DNA of 5,723 nucleotides from an uncultured Gammaproteobacteria bacterium (GTDB taxonomy: Bacteria > Pseudomonadota > Gammaproteobacteria > Pseudomonadales > DT-91): positions 1-5,723 of the forward strand of contig CAKMZU010000234.1 of assembly GCA_929200485.1 (NCBI GenBank). The letters are read 5' to 3'. Within the stretch, counting starts at the first letter, position 1, and each line of letters begins with the position of its first letter. Shown piece by piece: positions 1-5,577 of this stretch. Under the pieces are notes generated by a model. The model had not been told where the DNA came from, did not search any database, and saw only the letters and a program-made list of their open reading frames with translations. Position numbers and translations under genes: made by a program.

Positions 1-2
1 AT

Positions 3-86
3 GAACATTTTACTGAGCCACTGAACAGGACAAATGCTGTGAAACGAAGTACTAGGAGGGCGTCCGAGAATTGCGGTCGAGCATAA
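3..86 (+). other. Open frame entering from the left edge, possible C-terminal tail
   Basis: A plus-strand frame is open from the window edge to a TAA at 84-86 and gives 27 residues (ending SENCGRA), rich in Arg, Thr and Asn. It contains no ATG. It could be the C-terminal tail of a gene that starts outside the window, for example a transposase belonging to the repeat-bearing element that follows, or it could be open by chance. The frame runs through the left inverted-repeat arm at 49-70. I recognise no domain in it, and 27 open codons are not significant by themselves. Confidence 0.15.
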
Positions 87-221
87 ATTTCAAAGAAGTG
101 AGATAAATTTTTTGGGAAATTCCTGCGAATAGCCAGCCTATTTAAAGGAATTTGGCGAAGAATTTAGCCGCTTATCTGGAATTTAGGCCGAACAGACTGT
201 TCTCGGACGGTCTCCAAGAAC
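49..221. repeat. Inverted-repeat-bounded element, MITE-like or end of a larger mobile element
   Basis: Two arms, 49-70 and 200-221, are inverted copies of each other with 18 of 22 positions matching, including an unbroken 10-bp core (CGTCCGAGAA at 61-70, TTCTCGGACG at 200-209). The 129 bp between them carry no convincing gene but have further structure: a hairpin at 117-153, three near-copies of GAATTTaGgCCG at 148-157, 160-170 and 179-190, and a direct repeat of ATAAATTT at 83-90 and 103-110. The right arm ends where similarity of the neighbouring permease remnant to its family stops. This suits a small non-autonomous transposable element or the end of a larger one. I see no target-site duplication next to the arms, so the true boundaries are uncertain. 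A structured non-coding RNA is an alternative reading. Confidence 0.5.
117..153. repeat. Two-tier hairpin inside the repeat element
   Basis: AAATTCCT at 117-124 pairs perfectly with AGGAATTT at 146-153. After a 3-by-3 internal loop, AATAG at 128-132 pairs with CTATT at 138-142 around a five-base loop. That gives 13 base pairs in a 37-base extent. No U-run follows on either side, so it does not look like a rho-independent terminator. Such hairpins are usual in REP- or MITE-type elements. Confidence 0.5.
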
Positions 222-501
222 AGCCATTTAAAAATTTAGCAAAGATGCCAGTGAGAATACCTAAAAATGATGCGCTCAATGCTAAAAGCCGCTCCTGCAA
301 ACCAATTCGCCTGAGGTTTTGCCATGATTGCAGCGACATAATCACACCCATTATGCAGCCATATAAAGAAACCGTAAAATTCGCCTCCACTACCGGCAAA
401 AAAAGCAAGATAAAAGGCATACCTACCAAGACACCACCAAAGCCAAACACACCTCGGATCAACGAAGAAATAAGAACGCCTATAAGCACAATCAGGATCA
501 A
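172..501 (-). pseudogene. TauE/SafE-family membrane permease, 3'-truncated remnant
   Basis: The frame gives 109 residues where the sulfite exporter TauE/SafE (DUF81) family usually has about 240-260. Its first 90 or so residues look right: a first membrane helix, then the glycine-rich RGVFGFGG..VGMPF segment typical of the family N-terminus (residues 16-30), a second helix near 43-58, a QNLRRIG loop, and a third helix at about 72-90. Members are putative transporters of sulfonates, sulfite or related anions; no substrate can be given here. Residues 94-109 fall inside the inverted-repeat element and do not resemble the family, so the gene appears cut there and the C-terminal half is missing from the window. 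The frame has no ATG: TTG at 501-499 is the first usual start codon, but a good GAGGAG (516-521) sits 8 bases before ATT at 507-505, which could be a decayed ATG. Most likely non-functional. Confidence 0.65.
190..223. repeat. Clustered GAACAG/CTGTTC inverted repeats
   Basis: GAACAG occurs at 190-195 and 218-223, with its complement CTGTTC at 197-202. The first and second units form a 13-bp palindrome, GAACAGACTGTTC. The second can instead pair with the third: CTGTTCT 197-203 with AGAACAG 217-223, then GG with CC further in after one mismatch. Because this overlaps the right terminal arm of the element, two mutually exclusive foldings are possible. It may be a binding site at the end of a mobile element, but this is inference only. 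Confidence 0.35.
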
Positions 502-523
502 ATCAATAACTGAAACTCCTCAA

Positions 524-655
524 TTATTTCATTGCAATATCAATGTCTGCCAATTGCAATAAATAAGGTGTCAGTGAATTAGAATTTAAAAAAGTTGAAT
601 TTAATCGATCGCTTTTGTATCGAGACTTTAATTCTTTAGATGGTATATCTACCAT
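524..655 (-). pseudogene. Short frame upstream of the permease remnant, possible gene debris
   Basis: A 43-residue ATG-started frame (beginning MVDIPSKELKSRYKSDR, ending LADIDIAMK) ends 2 bases before the GAGGAG that would serve the permease. Just upstream, separated by a TGA and two bases, another frame is open for 25 codons (735-658) and ends in FLNTHPDSD. The two adjacent frames could be pieces of one gene broken by a frameshift, formerly translated ahead of the permease. I recognise neither piece. No Shine-Dalgarno sequence is evident before the ATG, and the ATG lies in a hairpin stem (640-655). A chance open frame in A/T-rich DNA is quite possible. Confidence 0.2.
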
Positions 656-759
656 ACTCAATCAGAATCCGGATGTGTGTTTAAGAAATTTATAGCATCT
701 CTAACAATGATTGAATAATAAGCTCTTTGCAACTGTTAACTCTGCTAACAAAGTGAAAG

Positions 760-778
760 TTGAGGTGGGTTACCCCAA
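760..778 (-). terminator. Possible weak terminator after the 50-residue gene
   Basis: Read on the minus strand, TTGGGGT and ACCTCAA form a 7-bp stem (one G-U pair) around the loop AACCC, starting 11 bases after the stop codon of the small gene. It is followed by CTTTCACTTTG, a broken rather than continuous T-run. The position suits a terminator but the tail is poor. Confidence 0.3.
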
Positions 779-789
779 CGTCAGAACGC

Positions 790-942
790 TTACTTGCGAT
801 GCTTATAGACAACCGCACAAAGGCCAATCAATGCAACAGCCATAATAACACCCAAAGAAACATGGTCATGAGGGACGTGAGATTCATGCGCTAAGGCACT
901 CAGTGAGAATAAGGACAAAGAAAGCAGTAAGATTTTTTTCAT
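790..942 (-). CDS. Small exported or membrane protein, His-rich, 50 residues, unknown function
   Basis: Starting at ATG 942-940, the frame encodes a textbook Sec signal peptide, MKKILLLSLSLFSLSALA, with likely cleavage after ALA. The mature part would have 32 residues: a His-rich start (HESHVPHDH), one hydrophobic helix of about 17 residues (SLGVIMAVALIGLCAVV), and a basic end, KHRK. The basic end suggests a C-in, N-out topology that puts the four histidines in the periplasm. I do not recognise a family. The histidines suggest metal binding, as in periplasmic loops of nickel, cobalt and copper proteins, but that is inference. The Shine-Dalgarno is weak (GGGTAA about 6 bases upstream). The gene stands alone, followed by a possible terminator. 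The clean signal-peptide architecture makes a real gene likely despite its size. Confidence 0.65.
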   Translation of the reverse strand: MKKILLLSLSLFSLSALAHESHVPHDHVSLGVIMAVALIGLCAVVYKHRK

Positions 943-1094
943 AACGATTACCCATCAATAAATTTTTATATCCTTCCCTGAATATAATCCTAATTCCATT
1001 TTATCAGCTTTTTCCTCCATATTACTAATGCGTTTATATCGATGGCCCATAGCGCTTTAACTATCGATTTCACTATTTAACCACCATGCAGAGT

Positions 1095-1352
1095 TCATAA
1101 AGCCACCAAGCAACGGCGTAAAATGTTGATCTCTTCGTCTAAATGTCGCTTTAACACCGAGTATATTAGTGTTAAATCCTTGATGCTTGAATGTTCCTCT
1201 TTTGGTGCCAATGACTGTAATTTTTTATTAAACTCCACATAGGATAAATAACCAAAAACCGCATCTTCCGTTAAAGAAAAAACAGTGGTGGAAGAAACCG
1301 TTAAAAGACGGACAACTAAAGAAAATAAGTTAAAGACGCTGATGAATTTCAT
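1095..1352 (-). CDS. Small hypothetical protein (85 residues) directly downstream of aspT
   Basis: An ATG frame begins 15 bp after the aspT stop codon on the same strand, with no terminator between, so co-transcription with aspD-aspT is plausible. Residues 1-26 are hydrophobic and hydroxylated (interrupted by R15) and could be a poor signal peptide or membrane-associated helix. Residues 30-85 are soluble-looking and helical, with charged stretches (APKEEHSSIKDL, LKRHLDEEINILRR) and a single Cys near the end. I recognise no domain. A TAG lies two codons before the ATG, which fixes this as the only ATG start in the region, and there is no good Shine-Dalgarno, so translation may depend on ribosomes finishing aspT. 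It could be an accessory protein for the antiporter or an unrelated small gene; I cannot tell which. Confidence 0.45.
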   Translation of the reverse strand: MKFISVFNLFSLVVRLLTVSSTTVFSLTEDAVFGYLSYVEFNKKLQSLAPKEEHSSIKDLTLIYSVLKRHLDEEINILRRCLVAL

Positions 1353-1367
1353 AGTCTAACTATCATT

Positions 1368-3074
1368 TTATGGCGCCGCATTTTTTGTTACGACACCGAC
1401 GATCACTGGCCCCCATAAGGTTAAGAACACATTAGCAACTGCATAACACACAGTAAAGGTGACAACAGGTGTCGCATTTCCTGCTTTATCTAGCAACCCT
1501 GCAAAACCTGCATTTGAGCTACGGCCACCCACCACAGCAGCACAAGCCTCGATTGGGTTTTTAATATTCAATATAAAGTAGTTAAAAAAGAATCCGATCA
1601 ATTGTGGCAATAATGTGACTGCCACACCAAGACCGAATAGGGTCATACCGTATTCTTTGATGCTACTTACCGCCTGAGGCCCAGCATTGATACCAACAAT
1701 CGCTACAAATACCGCCAAACCAAAATCTCTGAGGAAAGTTGAAGCACCCACAGGCAGCGAAGCAAATCGTGGCTGTCGACTTTTCAACCAGCCAAAGAAT
1801 AGACCTGATAACACACAGCCAACACCCGAACCTAACACAACAGGAACACCGAAGATGGAAAAATGTATAAGCCCAATCAACATGCCGATAGCCAACCCTA
1901 GTCCAAAAAATACAAAATCCGTGATTGGAGCAGAAGTGACATGATGACCTACCATGGTTTGAATGCGGTTAAGATCATTTGTGGTACCGGTGAATTTAAT
2001 CAAATCGCCCATATGTAACTCTAGCGACGGCGCAACTAAAAGATCCCTTCCCGCTCTGGAGACTTGTGAAACAAACACCCCGTGACGCGTCTCCAAGTCG
2101 ACTTGTTGTAATGATTCAAGGGTAGAACCATGAAATTGCTTGTTATTCAAAATAATATCGCGGTTTTCTTCAATCAACTCGAAGCCTTCAGGGGCTGTGA
2201 CTTCCTCCACCATCCAGTTGGGCACTTGTTCAAAAACTTTAACAACACCCGTCACACCCACAACATCACCGGATTCAATCTTGGTTGAGCCATCCATATC
2301 GATTTGCTCACCATTTCTAATAATGGCTTCAACTGCAAGGCCTGTTACTCTGTCAGCGATTTCAAGCGTGGTTAAACCTACAGCCTTGGAATCAGGCGTT
2401 ACTCGATAGAATCGAGTATCTACACGCTTCACGGCATTAAACTGCCCTGGCTCTAAAATGACTTTACCGCCGGACATTTTACTTGCCAACGCTAACGCTT
2501 CTTTACGTAGATCCCAACGCATGATGGTCGGAAAGAACCAGGTAACCATCAATATTGGGCCAATCGTGCCGAAGATATAACAAATGGCGTAACCCACAGC
2601 CACATTGGTTTGCATCATGTGTTTAGCTGCTTCTGACACATCCAGATTAGCAATAGATGAACCTGCCGTTCCGATGATTGCTGATTGCGTCAACCCTCCT
2701 GCGGCCAAGCCTGCTGCAGTCCCTCGATCAAGGTTAAAAAAGTACGCACAGCCAAGCACCGTCAGCAGACCTAAGAGGGTCATCATAAAGGCAGCAATCA
2801 ACTGATTCAGTGTTTTAAGACTTATTGCAGCAAAAAACTGCGGCCCGCCCTGATAGCCCACACAATAAATAAACAACGCGAAGAATATATCTTTAATGTT
2901 AGTATCAATTGGCACGTCGAACTGCCCAATTAATACACCAACAATCAAAGAACCGGATATCCCACCTAATGTAAAGTGACCAATAGTAAATTTCCCTAGC
3001 AGGTAACCCAAGCATATGGCAATAAAAAGTGCCATTAATGGAACTTTAGATAACAATTCATGAATCATATCCAT
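1368..3074 (-). CDS. aspT: Aspartate:alanine antiporter AspT
   Basis: This inner-membrane exchanger of the AAEX family (TC 2.A.81) takes up L-aspartate in exchange for L-alanine. The exchange is electrogenic, and with the decarboxylase encoded upstream it forms a proton-motive metabolic cycle. The 568 residues match the family length (about 540-570). In order: about six membrane segments (roughly residues 11-32, 34-52, 60-81, 89-113, 118-140, 158-182), a long cytoplasmic part of two TrkA-C (RCK_C)-like domains (about 212-288 and 296-376), and a second membrane half (388-430, 448-466, 476-501, 537-562). Each half carries a Gly/Ser-rich re-entrant-type motif: GGLTQSAIIGTAGSS at 126-140 and GGRSSNAGFAGLLDKAG at 516-532. 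The start ATG shares its A with the aspD stop (TAATG), and AAGGAG lies 7 bases upstream inside aspD, so translation is coupled. The RCK_C pair suggests ligand gating, which is inference. It is intact. Confidence 0.93.
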   Translation of the reverse strand: MDMIHELLSKVPLMALFIAICLGYLLGKFTIGHFTLGGISGSLIVGVLIGQFDVPIDTNIKDIFFALFIYCVGYQGGPQFFAAISLKTLNQLIAAFMMTLLGLLTVLGCAYFFNLDRGTAAGLAAGGLTQSAIIGTAGSSIANLDVSEAAKHMMQTNVAVGYAICYIFGTIGPILMVTWFFPTIMRWDLRKEALALASKMSGGKVILEPGQFNAVKRVDTRFYRVTPDSKAVGLTTLEIADRVTGLAVEAIIRNGEQIDMDGSTKIESGDVVGVTGVVKVFEQVPNWMVEEVTAPEGFELIEENRDIILNNKQFHGSTLESLQQVDLETRHGVFVSQVSRAGRDLLVAPSLELHMGDLIKFTGTTNDLNRIQTMVGHHVTSAPITDFVFFGLGLAIGMLIGLIHFSIFGVPVVLGSGVGCVLSGLFFGWLKSRQPRFASLPVGASTFLRDFGLAVFVAIVGINAGPQAVSSIKEYGMTLFGLGVAVTLLPQLIGFFFNYFILNIKNPIEACAAVVGGRSSNAGFAGLLDKAGNATPVVTFTVCYAVANVFLTLWGPVIVGVVTKNAAP

Positions 3075-4672
3075 TAGGATGCTCCTTGACCTTTTTGCCA
3101 GTCGGCATAATATTCTTCCAAAAGTTCACTGATAGCGTGGCCAATATTCGGATATGCTTCCTCTTTCAAATTGGCTAACGATACCCGCACCGTCATATTT
3201 GGCGCGGCAAATCCGCTACCATCCATCAACACCACAGATTTTTCTTTGGCTAAACGCCAGACAATATCAATGGGAGGAAAATCATTGACCAAATGCTCTC
3301 TAAACTCCGCACCATAGCGCTCTTCTGCAATAGCGGGGACGTTAATCGTTGTATAATAAAATGCGTTATAGGGATTGACTGGAGGCTCATAGCCAAGTGC
3401 TTTAAATAAAGAACTGTATCGACTACGGCAAATTTCCTGGCAATGCTGTTTATATACTCCCTCTTTATCAAGCAAGCAAAAAAGCGAAAACATCACCATC
3501 TGCACTTGCTGAGGCGTTGATAAGCCTGCTGTGTGATTCAATGCCACTGTTCGACTATCTGCAACCATGCGATCAATTAGCTTCGATTCGTTGGGTTTTA
3601 AAAAGACGGGTTTGTAGCGCTCATGAATTTCTGCTTTTTCACTTTCAGACAGGTTTTGCAACTTCTCATCCAATACATTATCTTCGGCGATAGCGATAGT
3701 CCCCAATCGCCAACCTGTAGCGCCAAAATATTTAGAAAATGAATACACCAATATCGTATTTCTAGGTGCAACAGCTGCGAGTGATTCAAAACCATTAACA
3801 AAAGTCCCGTAAACATCATCAGTCAAGATAATCAGGTCTTTTCGGCGTGTTTCTATCAGTTCTCGAATTAACGCCAGAGTTTCAGGATGCATGGCAACTG
3901 AAGTGGGGTTTGAAGGGTTAACTAAAAAGAAGGCTTTAATCGAAGGGTCAGCTAACTTTTCAATCTCTTCAGGGCTATACTTCCAGCCGGATTCAGCGGT
4001 TTGGGCAACGCCCATTTCAACAAATTCAAAGTTATTAAGCTCCGGAATTTCAAGATAAGGGGTGAAAATTGGCACGCCTAATGCGACTTTGTCACCCTTT
4101 TTCATGAGTTTATTTTCCATCAATGTTTGGAAAATATAGGTCATTGCAGCAGTGCCGCCTTCAGTGGCGAAAATGTTGAATTTACCCGGATTTCTTACCT
4201 TACCGGCCATCTCCTGATAAAGATAACGACCAACGATTCGCTCACTGCACAATAACATTCGATCTGGCACAGGGTAATGATCACCTAATATCGCATCGGC
4301 CATTTCCGTTATAAAGTTAGCCGGTTCAAGTTCCGCTTCTTGCTCAATATAGACAAGCGACTTTTTAAGCATATTAATGCCGGGCGCATTACCACGCTTT
4401 TCCAAATAAGCATTGAATCGATCGACGATCCCCTCTTCTTGAGGTGTACCACCAATGTTAGGGTGGAAGATATGCCGCTCAGACTCTTGCATGGCAAAAG
4501 CATTCATTTCAATAAAAGCATGCCTGGGCTCTAATGCCACCCAGTTTGGATTTCCCCGACCTGCGTTCAACATCATACGCTCAGAATTATCACCAGCCAT
4601 GGCGATCAATTTATTTTTGACTTCAAATGGGCCTAGCTCCTGGTATTGCAATTGTTCTTCACGATCGCTCAT
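3074..4672 (-). CDS. aspD: L-aspartate 4-decarboxylase (bifunctional with aspartate aminotransferase activity)
   Basis: A PLP enzyme of fold type I that converts L-aspartate to L-alanine and CO2, with a side aminotransferase activity known for the family (AsdA/AspD, EC 4.1.1.12 and 2.6.1.1). It acts in the cytoplasm and uses a proton per turnover. The 532 residues are full length. Visible active-site features are NAGRGNPNW (R39, the family's extra substrate arginine), NPSNPT (N255), LTDDVYG (D285 to the PLP ring nitrogen, Y288), the Schiff-base lysine K314 in SFSKYFGATGWRLG with R322 binding PLP phosphate, and R496 in TVRVSLANL for the substrate carboxylate. The length and the long helical insert near residues 330-375 separate it from ordinary aspartate aminotransferases of about 400 residues. 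The start ATG at 4672 has AAGGTG 7 bases upstream. It is first in the operon with aspT. Confidence 0.94.
   Translation of the reverse strand: MSDREEQLQYQELGPFEVKNKLIAMAGDNSERMMLNAGRGNPNWVALEPRHAFIEMNAFAMQESERHIFHPNIGGTPQEEGIVDRFNAYLEKRGNAPGINMLKKSLVYIEQEAELEPANFITEMADAILGDHYPVPDRMLLCSERIVGRYLYQEMAGKVRNPGKFNIFATEGGTAAMTYIFQTLMENKLMKKGDKVALGVPIFTPYLEIPELNNFEFVEMGVAQTAESGWKYSPEEIEKLADPSIKAFFLVNPSNPTSVAMHPETLALIRELIETRRKDLIILTDDVYGTFVNGFESLAAVAPRNTILVYSFSKYFGATGWRLGTIAIAEDNVLDEKLQNLSESEKAEIHERYKPVFLKPNESKLIDRMVADSRTVALNHTAGLSTPQQVQMVMFSLFCLLDKEGVYKQHCQEICRSRYSSLFKALGYEPPVNPYNAFYYTTINVPAIAEERYGAEFREHLVNDFPPIDIVWRLAKEKSVVLMDGSGFAAPNMTVRVSLANLKEEAYPNIGHAISELLEEYYADWQKGQGAS
3082..3087 (-). promoter_or_regulatory. 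Shine-Dalgarno of aspT inside the end of aspD
   Basis: AAGGAG on the minus strand lies 7 bases before the aspT ATG, within the last codons of aspD. With the one-base stop/start overlap it fixes the aspT start and implies translational coupling, keeping enzyme and transporter in proportion. Confidence 0.8.
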
Positions 4673-4679
4673 TATTGAT

Positions 4680-4685
4680 CACCTT
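4680..4685 (-). promoter_or_regulatory. Shine-Dalgarno of aspD
   Basis: AAGGTG on the minus strand lies 7 bases before the ATG at 4672. It supports that start over any internal Met. Confidence 0.7.
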
Positions 4686-4747
4686 AAGAAAACAGGACGT
4701 TAAAAATCAGAAATAAACCCTATCGTGATATTTAGTATTTATTTTTT

Positions 4748-4777
4748 TTGATAAGTTCATATTAATGTTAATATAAA
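4748..4777 (+). promoter_or_regulatory. Sigma70-type promoter for the 217-residue gene
   Basis: TTGATA at 4748-4753 (5 of 6 to the -35 consensus) and TATAAA at 4772-4777 (5 of 6 to the -10 consensus) are separated by 18 bp. Transcription would begin near 4784, giving a leader of about 48 bases before the ATG at 4832. No equally good promoter for aspD was found on the opposite strand, although the region is A/T-rich enough to hold one. Confidence 0.5.
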
Positions 4778-4778
4778 C
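4755..4778. promoter_or_regulatory. 24-bp palindrome overlapping the promoter, candidate operator
   Basis: Two 11-base arms around a TG centre match at 10 of 11 positions: GTT, one mismatch, then ATATTAA on the left, and TTAATAT, the mismatch, then AAC on the right. The central 16 bp (ATATTAATGTTAATAT) is a perfect 7-2-7 inverted repeat. It fills the spacer and the -10 box of the plus-strand promoter, where a dimeric repressor would block RNA polymerase. It lies 83 bp upstream of aspD, so one regulator could serve both directions. The regulator is not encoded in the window. Confidence 0.5.
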
Positions 4779-4819
4779 AAGGTATATATATTTTTTACCA
4801 AAGAAAGAAACCAAATTTA

Positions 4820-4831
4820 AGAATTAATTCT
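4820..4831. repeat. 12-bp perfect palindrome abutting a start codon
   Basis: AGAATTAATTCT is perfectly self-complementary and ends on the base before the ATG of the 217-residue gene. It occupies the place where a Shine-Dalgarno should be and leaves none visible. It could be a second regulator half-site or a small mRNA hairpin that limits initiation. In A/T-rich DNA chance is also possible. Confidence 0.3.
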
Positions 4832-5485
4832 ATGAAACTATTGTTTATCATTTTGTTATTCTTGGTGGCATATTCAAACGCAATTACTAAAGCGCAATTA
4901 TCACCTGATGTAAGTATGAAAAAAAAAAATAATACATTATCAATAAAGATTAAACGACCTAGCTATATTAAGAGATTATTACGCGATACCTCCATCACTA
5001 ATACACTTCTAAATAATCTTGAAAAGGACACAAATAATGAAAATTTACAGGCATTATTTCAAAGTATGGAGGAGAAACATCTCAAAAAAATCAAGAACCT
5101 TATTGAAGACTTAGATAAAACTGATACCCCCCTAATACAAAACGAATACACCCTCACGATTAACTCAAACGAGTTACAAAAAATGCTATCTAAGACAATC
5201 AGAAGTCAAGTACCTGACGAAGGCAAAGATATTGAGGATGCAATACCATCCATAAAGGATGAAATTCCAAACCTAGGATTTAAACTTGCTTTTAATGATG
5301 TGAATTGCTGTAACCCCCGCAAGACAACAATTATCATACATAATTTGGGCTCAGGAACCATTAACAATAGTCACAACCAACACGAATCAGATGATAACAC
5401 CACCCCCGCTCCCACATTTGAAAGCCTCCCCCGCCCTCCTTCTGCCATGAGGCAAACTTCTGGCAACACTGAACCAATAGAGTAA
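4832..5485 (+). CDS. Exported hypothetical protein, 217 residues
   Basis: Function is unknown. Residues 1-17 form a signal peptide (MKLLFIILLFLVAYSNA, likely cut after SNA, or after A21), so the product is probably periplasmic or secreted. The mature part starts basic (KKKNNTLSIKIKRP, residues 30-43), continues through helical, charged sequence (about 45-125, with heptad-like leucines around 58-95), and holds a short beta-like TTIIIHNLGSG segment (165-175) preceded by a vicinal Cys pair C159-C160. It ends in a low-complexity Asn/Ser/His and then Pro-rich tail (176-217). I recognise no domain. The gene is more A/T-rich than aspD-aspT except for its C-rich last 90 bases, suggesting an accessory or acquired gene. 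It is divergent from aspD and has a good promoter, but no clear Shine-Dalgarno sequence is seen before the ATG. A secreted factor is possible but not shown. Confidence 0.6.
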   Translation: MKLLFIILLFLVAYSNAITKAQLSPDVSMKKKNNTLSIKIKRPSYIKRLLRDTSITNTLLNNLEKDTNNENLQALFQSMEEKHLKKIKNLIEDLDKTDTPLIQNEYTLTINSNELQKMLSKTIRSQVPDEGKDIEDAIPSIKDEIPNLGFKLAFNDVNCCNPRKTTIIIHNLGSGTINNSHNQHESDDNTTPAPTFESLPRPPSAMRQTSGNTEPIE

Positions 5486-5516
5486 AATTCTTGCTAACTT
5501 GCTCAGCATAGCTTCC

Positions 5517-5545
5517 TTGCAAATGGAACTTAATTCTGCTTGAAT
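5517..5545 (+). promoter_or_regulatory. Weak candidate promoter for tsaC
   Basis: TTGCAA at 5517-5522 and TTGAAT at 5540-5545 are 17 bp apart, each matching 4 of 6 consensus bases. They lie in the 92-bp gap before tsaC. No clear terminator separates tsaC from the gene upstream, so read-through is also possible. Confidence 0.2.
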
Positions 5546-5577
5546 TGCTCCTCTCTGGAATCGTTAATTCTTCTGGT

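Larger units (their letters stand above)
502..789. other. A/T-rich region without a confident gene
   Basis: This stretch between the permease remnant and the 50-residue gene holds no recognised gene. On the minus strand it contains a 43-codon ATG frame (524-655) and a 25-codon open segment (658-735), described separately. It also has secondary structure: an ATGGTA/TACCAT hairpin with a 4-base loop at 640-655, and a longer imperfect hairpin at 597-634 (GAATT, then TCGAT pairing with ATCGA and AATTC). TGTTA/TAACA at 734-750 forms another short stem. It could be the decayed end of an older gene upstream of the permease. Confidence 0.4.

Noticed and set aside
61..75. GTCCGAGAA resembling a piece of 6S RNA
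   Set aside because: Only a short string matches; the surrounding sequence does not form the 6S closing stem and central bubble, and the string is better explained as an inverted-repeat arm.
152..562. Plus-strand open frame of 136 codons opposite the permease remnant
   Set aside because: Its sequence is of the Lys/Pro/Thr-rich, low-information kind expected from the complement of a hydrophobic membrane protein, and the minus strand carries a recognisable TauE/SafE start.
955..1020. 21-codon minus-strand frame starting with ATG at 1020
   Set aside because: Too short to support, with no recognised sequence; it more likely lies in the promoter and leader of the 50-residue gene.
1038..1068. ATCGAT pair (1038-1043, 1063-1068) as a terminator after the 85-residue frame
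   Set aside because: Each ATCGAT is self-complementary, the stem would be only 6 bp with a long loop, and no T-run follows.
1998..2441. TrkA-C domains in aspT taken as a potassium-channel regulatory subunit
   Set aside because: The flanking membrane halves with paired Gly/Ser motifs, and the linkage to aspD, identify the AAEX aspartate:alanine exchanger, which normally contains two such domains.
1687..2805. Several plus-strand open frames opposite aspT
   Set aside because: aspT is full length with clear family features over the same bases; the opposite frames are mirror frames with Pro/Thr/Ser-rich sequence and no domain.
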